DNA from: a bacterium
GTDB lineage: Bacteria; Bacillota; Bacilli; Lactobacillales; Streptococcaceae
DNA: 64,000 nt
Assembly: GCA_905221215.1 (NCBI GenBank)
Contig: CAJNCI010000001.1
Location: forward strand, 124,001-188,000
Direction: 5' to 3'
A program made the position numbers and the translations under genes. Numbering within the stretch: position 1 is the stretch's first letter; every line of letters starts with the position of its first letter. The notes below the pieces were generated by a model. It was not told the origin of the DNA. It ran no database searches and worked only from the letters and a program-made list of their open reading frames with translations. Positions 46,628 to 54,300 of this stretch are shown here, one piece after another.

Positions 46628-48658
46628 ATGTCTCAAAACAAACAAGATAAAGGATTTCGTTTTTCTATTCGTAAACGTAGCGTTGGAGTATGTGGCGTTG
46701 CCATTGCAACATTTTTACTAGGTTCTGGACTAATTTTTCAATCAAATGTAGTAAAAGCGACAGAGCCAAGTGTGGCTGCAGTTGCTGGTGAAAATATTGC
46801 TGCTCATAAACCTGCAAGTCAGAGTTCAATTGCTTATGGAGGAGATGCTTCTAGAGCAGTTGATGGAAATCGTGATAACGCATGGAGTCACCGTTCTGTT
46901 ACCCATACAGATTTTCAAGATCATTCTTGGTGGAAAGTTGATTTAGAGAAAGAAGAATCAGTAGGAACTGTTCGTATTTACAATCGTGGAGATGGGGATG
47001 TAGCAAATCGTTTATCTAATTTTGATGTTATTTTGCTGGATAAAGCTGGAAATGAGGTAACTCGTCAACACATCGATAGCTTAAACAATCAACCAACAAT
47101 TGATGTTCAATTCTCAGGAGTGAATGCACGATATGTTAAAGTGGAGTTAAATAATTCAAAAACACCACTTAGCTTAGCAGAGGTAGAAGTGTATCGCTCT
47201 GCAAAAGAAAAAGCAGCGACTAACACTAAAGCTGAAAGTAAAGCAAAAACAGACTTTACTGCAGAATTAAATAACTATCTATTTGGTTTAAATTATGACA
47301 AATTAAATATTTTAACTAGAAAAGGCGAAGCATTAGAAAATTACACTAATACAAGCACAAAACAACAAGGAAATGAATTTGTGGTTGTGGAAAAAGTGAA
47401 GAAAAACCTTTCTAATGGTTCTGCGGATGTTGCCATTAATGGTAATGGAGATATCTTCTTAGGTGCTTTGTTTAAAGCAAATCAAGACCTCCTAGAGAAT
47501 AAACCACAACAAATTAGTTTAGATCGTAGCAAAGGTAGAATTAGTGTTGATTTACCAGGAATGGTAGGCGGAGATAGCTCTGTAGATGCTAATCCAACTG
47601 TAAGTGGTATGCAGGAAGGTGTGAATACTTTGTTAAATCGTTGGCATGAAAAATATGCTGCGAAAAATCCTGCTCCAGCACGTATGCAGTACGAATCAAC
47701 TTCTGCTTACAGCATGAATCAATTGAAAGCAAAATTCGGAAGTGATTTTGAAAAAGTCGGTGTTAATTTGAAAATTGACTTTGAGGCTGTAAACAAGGGT
47801 GAAAAACAAGTTGAAGTTGTTGATTTTAAACAAATTTACTATACTGCTAACTTTGATGCTCCAAAAAATCCATCAGATGTATTTGCGCCAGGAGTGACGG
47901 TTGATCAATTGAAAGCACGTGGAATTGATGAAAAAACACCTCCTGTATACGTGTCAAGCGTTTCATACGGACGTCAAATGTATGTCAAATTTGAAACAAC
48001 AAGCAAGAGTACAGAGTTGAAAGCAGCGATTAATGCTGTTATCAAAGGGGTGCCTATTAAACCAGAATCTGAATGGGCGCGTGTCTTGAAGAATACAACT
48101 GTAACAGTTTCAATCGTAGGTGGAAATGCTGATGGCGCTGCACGTGTTGTGACAGGCACAGTAGAAGATTTGAAGAAATTGATTCAAGAAGGAGCTACTT
48201 TCAGTACACAAAACCCTGCTGTTCCAATTTCTTATAAGACTGCATTCTTGAAAGATAATCAAGTAGCCACAATTCAAAGCAATACAGACTACATTGAAAC
48301 TAAAGTGACTTCATACAAAAATGGCTATCTCAATTTACAACATAAGGGAGCTTATATTGCTCGTTACTATGTGTACTGGGATGAAGTAACTTATGATAAG
48401 GATGGAATTGAAAGTATTCGCTCACGTCAATGGGAAGATAATGGTAAGAACAGAACAGCTGGCTTCCAAACTGAACTTCAATTTAAAGGAAATGTACGTA
48501 ATATACGCGTGAAGATTCAAGAAAAAACAGGTCTTGTTTGGGAACCATGGCGTACAGTTTATAATCGCACAGACCTTCCTCTTGTTCAAAAACGTACAAT
48601 TATTAACTCAGGTACAACACTAAGACCAAAATACGATGAAAAAGTTGAAAATAACTAA
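46628..48658 (+). CDS. lly: Lectinolysin-type cholesterol-dependent cytolysin with N-terminal F-type lectin domain
   Basis: 676 aa. A YSIRK-type signal peptide (FSIRKRSVGVCGVA, cleavage after about residue 44) is followed by an F5/8-type-C F-type lectin domain (about 55-190; H93-x26-R120-G-D) and the CDC pore-forming domains 1-3 (about 208-545). Domain 4 (about 555-676) has the undecapeptide EKTGLVWEPWR (632-642) with Pro instead of Trp and no Cys. The CD59-binding signature Y-x-Y-x14-R-S is complete (Y581, Y583, R598-S599). The cholesterol-recognition Thr-Leu pair is T664-L665. It forms pores in human cells through CD59 and cholesterol. No LPXTG is present. Preceded by ATAGGAG. Confidence 0.95.
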   Translation: MSQNKQDKGFRFSIRKRSVGVCGVAIATFLLGSGLIFQSNVVKATEPSVAAVAGENIAAHKPASQSSIAYGGDASRAVDGNRDNAWSHRSVTHTDFQDHSWWKVDLEKEESVGTVRIYNRGDGDVANRLSNFDVILLDKAGNEVTRQHIDSLNNQPTIDVQFSGVNARYVKVELNNSKTPLSLAEVEVYRSAKEKAATNTKAESKAKTDFTAELNNYLFGLNYDKLNILTRKGEALENYTNTSTKQQGNEFVVVEKVKKNLSNGSADVAINGNGDIFLGALFKANQDLLENKPQQISLDRSKGRISVDLPGMVGGDSSVDANPTVSGMQEGVNTLLNRWHEKYAAKNPAPARMQYESTSAYSMNQLKAKFGSDFEKVGVNLKIDFEAVNKGEKQVEVVDFKQIYYTANFDAPKNPSDVFAPGVTVDQLKARGIDEKTPPVYVSSVSYGRQMYVKFETTSKSTELKAAINAVIKGVPIKPESEWARVLKNTTVTVSIVGGNADGAARVVTGTVEDLKKLIQEGATFSTQNPAVPISYKTAFLKDNQVATIQSNTDYIETKVTSYKNGYLNLQHKGAYIARYYVYWDEVTYDKDGIESIRSRQWEDNGKNRTAGFQTELQFKGNVRNIRVKIQEKTGLVWEPWRTVYNRTDLPLVQKRTIINSGTTLRPKYDEKVENN

Positions 48659-48670
48659 TTTTTAACTTGT

Positions 48671-48704
48671 AAAAGGAATCAGTTCTAAGAGCTGGTTCTT
48701 TTTA
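48671..48704 (+). terminator. Terminator of lly
   Basis: GGAATCAG and CTGGTTC pair with one G-U, followed by TTTTTATT. Confidence 0.65.
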
Positions 48705-48799
48705 TTGAAGAAATTTTCTGAAAATTACAAAATATACTTGCTATTTTAGAAAAATAGTGTAGAATAAAAGAAATAAGTTTTTAGAATAAGGAGTGGAAT

Positions 48800-49822
48800 A
48801 TGACAGTAACGATTGATTGGGAAAACCTTGGTTTCTCCTATATGAAATTACCTTATCGCTATATTGCTCATTTTAAAAATGGACAATGGAATCAAGGAGA
48901 GCTTACAGAGGATGCAACTTTGCATATTTCAGAGTCTTCTCCAAGTCTTCACTATGGCCAACAAGCATTCGAAGGTTTAAAAGCCTATCGTACTAAGGAT
49001 GGTAGTGTTCAACTGTTCCGTCCGGACGAAAATGCCAAACGCCTGCAACGTACTTGTGATCGTCTCTTGATGCCACAAGTTCCGACAGACATGTTTGTAG
49101 AAGCTTGTAAGGCAGTTGTCCGCGCGAATGAAGAATACGTACCACCATATGGAACAGGTGGAACCCTTTATCTTCGTCCTCTTTTGATTGGAGTAGGAGA
49201 TATTATCGGGGTAAAACCAGCAGAGGAATACATTTTCACCATCTTTGCTATGCCGGTTGGAAATTACTTTAAGGGTGGTTTGGTCCCAACCAACTTCTTG
49301 ATTCAGGATGAATACGACCGTGCCGCTCCAAATGGTACAGGTGCCGCTAAGGTTGGTGGGAACTATGCTGCCAGTCTCTTGCCAGGGAAATTGGCGAAAT
49401 CACGCCATTTCTCAGATGTTATCTACCTAGACCCTTCGACACATACAAAGATTGAAGAAGTCGGTTCAGCTAACTTTTTTGGAATTACAGCTGACAATGA
49501 ATTTGTAACACCATTGAGTCCATCTATTTTGCCATCTATTACTAAATATTCTTTACTTTATTTGGCAGAACATCGCTTGGACTTGACACCTATTGAGGGT
49601 GATGTTCCAATTGATAACCTGGATCGTTTTGTAGAGGCAGGTGCTTGTGGTACGGCAGCAGTTATTTCACCAATTGGTGGAATTCAGCACGGTGATGATT
49701 TCCATGTATTCTATAGTGAAACAGAAGTTGGTCCTGTGACTCGTAAACTCTATGATGAATTGACAGGTATTCAGTTTGGTGATATTGAAGCGCCAGAAGG
49801 TTGGATTGTAAAAGTAGATTAA
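48800..49822 (+). CDS. ilvE: Branched-chain amino-acid aminotransferase
   Basis: 340 aa, fold-type IV PLP enzyme. The PLP lysine is in GTGAAKVGGNYAASL; the substrate/PLP loops EEVGSANFFG and GTAAVISPIG are conserved. It catalyses the last step of Val, Leu and Ile synthesis and the first step of their catabolism. ATAAGGAG lies upstream. The peptide-binding lipoprotein gene follows after only 22 nt and could be co-transcribed. Confidence 0.96.
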   Translation: MTVTIDWENLGFSYMKLPYRYIAHFKNGQWNQGELTEDATLHISESSPSLHYGQQAFEGLKAYRTKDGSVQLFRPDENAKRLQRTCDRLLMPQVPTDMFVEACKAVVRANEEYVPPYGTGGTLYLRPLLIGVGDIIGVKPAEEYIFTIFAMPVGNYFKGGLVPTNFLIQDEYDRAAPNGTGAAKVGGNYAASLLPGKLAKSRHFSDVIYLDPSTHTKIEEVGSANFFGITADNEFVTPLSPSILPSITKYSLLYLAEHRLDLTPIEGDVPIDNLDRFVEAGACGTAAVISPIGGIQHGDDFHVFYSETEVGPVTRKLYDELTGIQFGDIEAPEGWIVKVD

Positions 49823-49844
49823 AATAAACAAAAGGAGATTTTTG

Positions 49845-51812
49845 ATGAAATCGAAAAAGTGGCTCTTAACAGCAGGAGTGGTCCTGAGCACAACAGCTCT
49901 TTTAGTGGCTTGTGGAAAAGCTGATAAAGAAGCAGATGCACCGACAACATTTTCATATGTCTATGCAGTAGATCCAGCATCTTTGGACTATAGTATAGCG
50001 ACTCGTACATCTACAACAGATGTCATCGGGAACGTGGTTGATGGTTTGATGGAAAACGACCAATATGGAAATGTTATTCCTTCCTTGGCTGAAGATTGGT
50101 CTGTGTCAAAAGATGGTTTGACTTATACCTACAAACTTCGTAAAGGAGTTAAATGGTACACTTCTGAAGGTGAAGAATATGCAGAAGTAACAGCCCATGA
50201 CTTTGTGACAGGATTGAAACACGTGGCTGACGGTAAGTCAGACGGCGTCTCTCTCATCCAAAATTCAATCAAGGGCTTGGATGCCTACATGACTGGTGAG
50301 ACGAATGATTTCTCTACAGTTGGTGTCAAGGCCTTGGATGATTACACAGTCGAATATACCCTAAACAAACCAGAAAGTTTCTGGAACTCTAAAGTTACAA
50401 CAGCAACGATGTTGCCTGTAAATGAAGAGTTTTTGAAGGCTTCAGGTAAAGATTATGGAGCGGTTACTCCAGCAGGGATTCTTTACAATGGTCCTTATAT
50501 CTTGAAGACCTTGACGTCTAAATCGTTGATTGAATACGAGAAAAATCCAAACTACTGGGATAAAGAAAAGGTAAAAATTGAGAAGATTAAATTGACCTAC
50601 TATGATGGTTCTGATCAGGAATCCTTGATTCGTAGCTTCTCTTCTGGTGCCTATACGACAGCCCGTCTCTTCCCAAGTAGCTCAAATTTTGCTTCAACTT
50701 TGGAACAATACGGAGATAAAATTACTTATAGCCCACAGGACTCAAGTAGCTATTACTTCACCTTTAACGTAAATCGTCAGTCATACAATAAAACTGCGAA
50801 AACAAGTGAAGAACAAAAGACTTCTACAAAAGAAGCTATGCTTAATAAGGACTTCCGTCAGGCTATCAACTTTGCCTTCAACCGCCATTCTTATGCTGCT
50901 CAGCTAAATGGTGAAGACGGTGCGGACAAGATTATTCGTAACAGTCTCGTTCCAGATAACTTCGTGCAAGCAGGCGGTAAGAACTTTGGTCACATTTCTC
51001 AAGCAGAGTTGGTGAACTATGGTGATCAATGGAAAGGTGTTGAGCTAGTCGATGGTAAGGATTCTATCTACAACCCTGACAAGGCTAAAGCAGCCTTTGA
51101 AAAAGCTAAGAAAGACTTGGAATCTAAAGGGGTAAACTTCCCAATTCACTTGGATGTCCCAGTTGAACAAACAGATACCATCGCCGTTCAACAAAGTAAC
51201 TCTTTCAAACAGTCTATCGAATCAACTCTTGGTGCTGAAAATGTTGTCATTGATGTTCTTCAAATGACAGATAATGAAAAGGAAACAATCACTTCTCAAG
51301 CGCGTGTTCCTTCTCAAAAAGACTATGACTTGAACAGTACAGGATGGGCTCCAAGTTATCAAGACCCAGCCTCTTACTTGAATATCATGGATCCTAAATC
51401 AGGTTCTGCTATGAAACACCTTGGTATTACTAAAGGGAAAGATAAGGATGTTGTAGCGAAACTTGGTTTGGACCAATATAAGAAATTATTGGATGATGCC
51501 GATTCAGAAACTACAAATCTTGAAGAACGCTATGAAAAATATGCCAAGGCTCAAGCTTGGTTGACAGATAGTTCATTATTGATGCCAACAGCCTCATCTG
51601 GTGGTTCTCCAGTTGTAAGTAATGTAGTGCCATTCTCAAAACCATACTCACAAGTTGGTATTAAGGGTGACCCATATATCTTTAAAGGAATGAAATTGCA
51701 AAAAGATATCGTTACTACAAAAGAATATGAAGAAGCACTGAAAAAATGGCAAAAAGAAAAATTGGAATCAAATGGTAAGTACCAAAAAGAACTAGAAAAA
51801 CACATTAAATAA
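49845..51812 (+). CDS. Oligopeptide ABC transporter substrate-binding lipoprotein (AmiA/AliA/AliB family)
   Basis: 655 aa from the ATG at 49845, preceded by AAAGGAGA; a TTG directly before it is not needed. The lipobox is LLVAC (Cys23). The SBP family 5 fold is clear (YDLNSTGWAPSYQDPASYLN, DFRQAINFAFNR). AmiA, AliA and AliB are 650-660 aa and bind extracellular peptides for uptake and signalling through AmiCDEF. Here the gene is intact; from memory the equivalent locus in some pneumococci is degraded. No permease or ATPase genes are next to it. Confidence 0.9.
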   Translation: MKSKKWLLTAGVVLSTTALLVACGKADKEADAPTTFSYVYAVDPASLDYSIATRTSTTDVIGNVVDGLMENDQYGNVIPSLAEDWSVSKDGLTYTYKLRKGVKWYTSEGEEYAEVTAHDFVTGLKHVADGKSDGVSLIQNSIKGLDAYMTGETNDFSTVGVKALDDYTVEYTLNKPESFWNSKVTTATMLPVNEEFLKASGKDYGAVTPAGILYNGPYILKTLTSKSLIEYEKNPNYWDKEKVKIEKIKLTYYDGSDQESLIRSFSSGAYTTARLFPSSSNFASTLEQYGDKITYSPQDSSSYYFTFNVNRQSYNKTAKTSEEQKTSTKEAMLNKDFRQAINFAFNRHSYAAQLNGEDGADKIIRNSLVPDNFVQAGGKNFGHISQAELVNYGDQWKGVELVDGKDSIYNPDKAKAAFEKAKKDLESKGVNFPIHLDVPVEQTDTIAVQQSNSFKQSIESTLGAENVVIDVLQMTDNEKETITSQARVPSQKDYDLNSTGWAPSYQDPASYLNIMDPKSGSAMKHLGITKGKDKDVVAKLGLDQYKKLLDDADSETTNLEERYEKYAKAQAWLTDSSLLMPTASSGGSPVVSNVVPFSKPYSQVGIKGDPYIFKGMKLQKDIVTTKEYEEALKKWQKEKLESNGKYQKELEKHIK

Positions 51813-51816
51813 AGCA

Positions 51817-51857
51817 GAAAACTCTATATCAGACTTGGAATGATATAGAGTTTTTTC
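51817..51857 (+). terminator. Terminator of the peptide-binding lipoprotein gene
   Basis: AAAACTCTATATC / GATATAGAGTTTT, a 13-bp perfect stem, then T's. Confidence 0.9.
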
Positions 51858-51910
51858 TTGCTAGTTTTGGGATTTTCTTGTAAAATAGAAAAAGTGAAGA
51901 GAGGTATGAA

Positions 51911-52141
51911 ATGAGCAAGAAAGATAAAAAAATTGAAATTCAAGTAGCAGATGCCAAAGTTAATGTAGGAAAAGACAGTTTTGAAGGCTATACCTTGACC
52001 ATTGGTAAAAAAGTTATCGGAGAAATTGCCGAATTAGATGGACAATTTGCCATCATAAAGAATGGGAATGTCGATAGTTTTTATAAAAAATTGGAAAAAG
52101 CTGTGGAAATTTTGATTGAAAATTATAATTTAGCAAAATAA
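51911..52141 (+). CDS. DUF2969 family protein
   Basis: 76 aa, begins MSKKDKKIEIQVADAKVN and is Lys-rich. It matches the DUF2969 family of Lactobacillales, function unknown. GAGAGG stands upstream and a TAAAAT -10 just before that. It is a single gene between the lipoprotein gene and the tRNA pair. Confidence 0.85.
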   Translation: MSKKDKKIEIQVADAKVNVGKDSFEGYTLTIGKKVIGEIAELDGQFAIIKNGNVDSFYKKLEKAVEILIENYNLAK

Positions 52142-52144
52142 GTC

Positions 52145-52173
52145 TTGTTTTTTTGAAATTTTCATGATATAAT
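52145..52173 (+). promoter_or_regulatory. Promoter of the tRNA-Tyr/tRNA-Gln unit
   Basis: -35 TTGTTT, 17-bp spacer, extended -10 TGATATAAT (ending 52173), 17 nt before the first tRNA base. Confidence 0.7.
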
Positions 52174-52190
52174 AGTCCATGTTGATTGTA

Positions 52191-52271
52191 GGAGAGATAG
52201 CGAAGAGGCTAAACGCGGCGGACTGTAAATCCGCTCCTTCGGGTTCGGGGGTTCGAATCCCTCTCTCTCCA
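52191..52271 (+). tRNA. tRNA-Tyr (GTA)
   Basis: 81 nt. Acceptor stem GGAGAGA/TCTCTCC with discriminator A; anticodon stem GCGGA/TCCGC around CTGTAAA gives anticodon GTA. A long variable arm (class II) and GGTTCGAATCC T-loop are present. CCA is not encoded. Confidence 0.97.
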
Positions 52272-52280
52272 TTTCATCAA

Positions 52281-52352
52281 TGGGGTATAGCCAAGCGGTA
52301 AGGCAAGGGACTTTGACTCCCTCATGCGTTGGTTCGAATCCAGCTACCCCAG
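52281..52352 (+). tRNA. tRNA-Gln (TTG)
   Basis: 72 nt. Acceptor TGGGGTA/TACCCCA with discriminator G; anticodon arm GGGA-CTTTGAC-TCCC gives TTG. T-loop GTTCGAATC. CCA is not encoded. It is 9 nt after tRNA-Tyr. Confidence 0.96.
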
Positions 52353-52380
52353 TTCTTAGGTAATAATCAAGATAAAAAGC

Positions 52381-52406
52381 AAAATATCTTAGGGTATTTT
52401 ATTTTT
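52381..52406 (+). terminator. Weak terminator after the tRNA pair
   Basis: AAAATA / TATTTT around TCTTAGGG followed by an A/T run; only six A-T pairs, so read-through to rpsA is possible. Confidence 0.35.
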
Positions 52407-52473
52407 ATAATTGAAAGACGTGAACGATATGAACATGTCCTTGCGGGTGCTTAGGAAAAAAATTATAAGTATG

Positions 52474-52495
52474 TCAAGTTTAAGAAAAAACTTGA
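52474..52495 (+). promoter_or_regulatory. Hairpin just upstream of the rpsA ribosome-binding site
   Basis: TCAAGTTT / AAACTTGA, a perfect 8-bp stem with loop AAGAAA, ends 5 nt before GGAGG. It may influence ribosome loading or serve autoregulation of S1; this is inference. Confidence 0.4.
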
Positions 52496-52514
52496 TTGTT
52501 GGAGGATTTTTTAG

Positions 52515-53717
52515 ATGAACGAATTTGAAGATTTGCTAAATAGCGTTAGCCAAGTTGAGACTGGTGATGTTGTTAGTGCTGAAGTATTGACAGTTGATGC
52601 GACTCAAGCTAACGTTGCAATCTCTGGAACTGGTGTTGAAGGTGTCTTGACTCTTCGCGAATTGACAAACGATCGTGATGCAGATATCAATGACTTTGTT
52701 AAAGTAGGAGAAGTATTGGATGTTCTTGTACTTCGTCAAGTAGTTGGTAAAGATACTGATACAGTTACATACCTTGTATCTAAAAAACGCCTTGAAGCTC
52801 GCAAAGCATGGGACAAACTTGTTGGTCGCGAAGAAGAAGTTGTTACTGTTAAAGGAACTCGTGCCGTTAAAGGTGGACTTTCAGTAGAATTTGAAGGTGT
52901 TCGTGGATTCATCCCAGCTTCAATGTTGGATACTCGTTTCGTACGTAACACTGAGCGTTTTGTAGGTCAAGAATTTGATGCTAAAATCAAAGAAGTTGAC
53001 GCTAAAGAAAACCGTTTCATCCTTTCACGTCGTGAAGTTGTTGAAGCAGCTACAGCAGCAGCTCGTGCTGAAGTATTCGGTAAATTGGCTGTTGGTGATG
53101 TAGTAACTGGTAAAGTTGCACGTATCACAAGCTTCGGTGCTTTCATCGACCTTGGTGGTGTTGACGGATTGGTTCACTTGACTGAATTGTCACATGAACG
53201 TAACGTATCACCAAAATCAGTTGTAACTGTTGGTGAAGAAATTGAAGTGAAAATCCTTGATCTTAACGAAGAAGAAGGACGTGTATCACTTTCACTTAAA
53301 GCAACAACACCTGGACCATGGGATGGCGTTGAGCAAAAATTGGCTAAAGGTGATGTAGTAGAAGGAACAGTTAAACGTTTGACTGACTTCGGTGCATTTG
53401 TTGAAGTATTGCCAGGTATCGATGGACTTGTTCACGTATCACAAATTTCACACAAACGTATTGAAAATCCTAAAGAAGCTCTTAAAGTTGGTCAAGAAGT
53501 TCAAGTTAAAGTTCTTGAAGTTAACGCAGATGCAGAGCGCGTATCACTTTCTATCAAAGCTCTTGAAGAGCGTCCAGCTCAAGAAGAAGGACAAAAAGAA
53601 GAAAAACGTGCTGCTCGTCCACGTCGTCCAAAACGTCAAGAAAAACGTGATTTCGAACTTCCAGAAACACAAACAGGATTCTCAATGGCTGACTTGTTCG
53701 GTGATATCGAACTTTAA
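52515..53717 (+). CDS. rpsA: 30S ribosomal protein S1 homologue
   Basis: 400 aa with four S1 RNA-binding repeats (starting about residues 16, 106, 191 and 276; for example GDVVTGKVARITSFGAFIDLGG and GDVVEGTVKRLTDFGAFVEV). This is the short Firmicute form compared with six repeats in E. coli. A basic tail EKRAARPRRPKRQEKRD precedes the end. Codon use is highly biased, as expected for an abundant protein. GGAGG lies 9 nt before the ATG. Confidence 0.95.
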   Translation: MNEFEDLLNSVSQVETGDVVSAEVLTVDATQANVAISGTGVEGVLTLRELTNDRDADINDFVKVGEVLDVLVLRQVVGKDTDTVTYLVSKKRLEARKAWDKLVGREEEVVTVKGTRAVKGGLSVEFEGVRGFIPASMLDTRFVRNTERFVGQEFDAKIKEVDAKENRFILSRREVVEAATAAARAEVFGKLAVGDVVTGKVARITSFGAFIDLGGVDGLVHLTELSHERNVSPKSVVTVGEEIEVKILDLNEEEGRVSLSLKATTPGPWDGVEQKLAKGDVVEGTVKRLTDFGAFVEVLPGIDGLVHVSQISHKRIENPKEALKVGQEVQVKVLEVNADAERVSLSIKALEERPAQEEGQKEEKRAARPRRPKRQEKRDFELPETQTGFSMADLFGDIEL

Positions 53718-53734
53718 TCAAATTGAAAATTCAT

Positions 53735-53766
53735 AAAATCCTTTGTTTTCTAAACAAGGGATTTTT
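53735..53766 (+). terminator. Terminator of rpsA
   Basis: AAATCCTTTGTTT / AAACAAGGGATTT with a three-base loop and one G-U pair, then T's. Confidence 0.85.
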
Positions 53767-53787
53767 CTTTTGTCTGTAAGCCTTTTT

Positions 53788-53796
53788 TGATATAAT
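53788..53796 (+). promoter_or_regulatory. Extended -10 for the GAF-domain gene and dnaX, predicted leaderless
   Basis: TGATATAAT ends 6 nt before the ATG at 53803; no ribosome-binding site. Confidence 0.6.
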
Positions 53797-53802
53797 AGTT
53801 CT

Positions 53803-54300
53803 ATGTTAGAATCAGAAAAACAATCACGTTATCAAATGTTAAATGAGGAGCTCTCTTTTTTATTGGAAGGCGAAACCAATGTTTTGGCTAATCTTTCCAA
53901 CGCCAGTGCTCTTCTAAAATCACGCTTTTCTAATACTGTATTTGCAGGCTTTTATCTGTTCGATGGAAAGGAATTGGTTTTGGGTCCCTTCCAAGGAGGT
54001 GTTTCCTGCATCCGTATTGCACTTGGGAAAGGTGTTTGTGGTGAGGCAGCTCATTTTCAGGAAACTGTTCTGGTTGGTGACGTAACAACTTATCCCAACT
54101 ATATTTCTTGTGATAGTCGAGCTAAAAGTGAAATTGTTGTGCCGATGGTAAAGAATGGTCAATTACTTGGAGTTCTGGATCTGGATTCTTCAGAGATTGA
54201 TGATTATGATGCTATGGATCGAGATTATTTGGAACAATTTGTCGCTATTTTGCTTGAAAAGACAGAATGGGACTTTACAATGTTTGGGGAGAAAGCCTAA
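53803..54300 (+). CDS. GAF-domain free methionine-(R)-sulfoxide reductase
   Basis: 165 aa, one GAF domain. The three cysteines of fRMsr are in place: VSCIRI, KGVCGEA and [14 protein letters not shown]. The last is the catalytic position in E. coli YebR. The enzyme reduces free Met-R-sulfoxide. The start codon is 6 nt after the -10 box, so the mRNA is predicted to be leaderless. Its stop overlaps the dnaX start (TAATG), so the two genes are co-transcribed and coupled. Confidence 0.88.
   Translation: MLESEKQSRYQMLNEELSFLLEGETNVLANLSNASALLKSRFSNTVFAGFYLFDGKELVLGPFQGGVSCIRIALGKGVCGEAAHFQETVLVGDVTTYPNYISCDSRAKSEIVVPMVKNGQLLGVLDLDSSEIDDYDAMDRDYLEQFVAILLEKTEWDFTMFGEKA

Noticed and set aside
46628-48658. 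Pneumolysin
   Set aside because: Pneumolysin has no N-terminal lectin domain or YSIRK signal and has the undecapeptide ECTGLAWEWWR; here the lectin domain and EKTGLVWEPWR identify the lectinolysin type.
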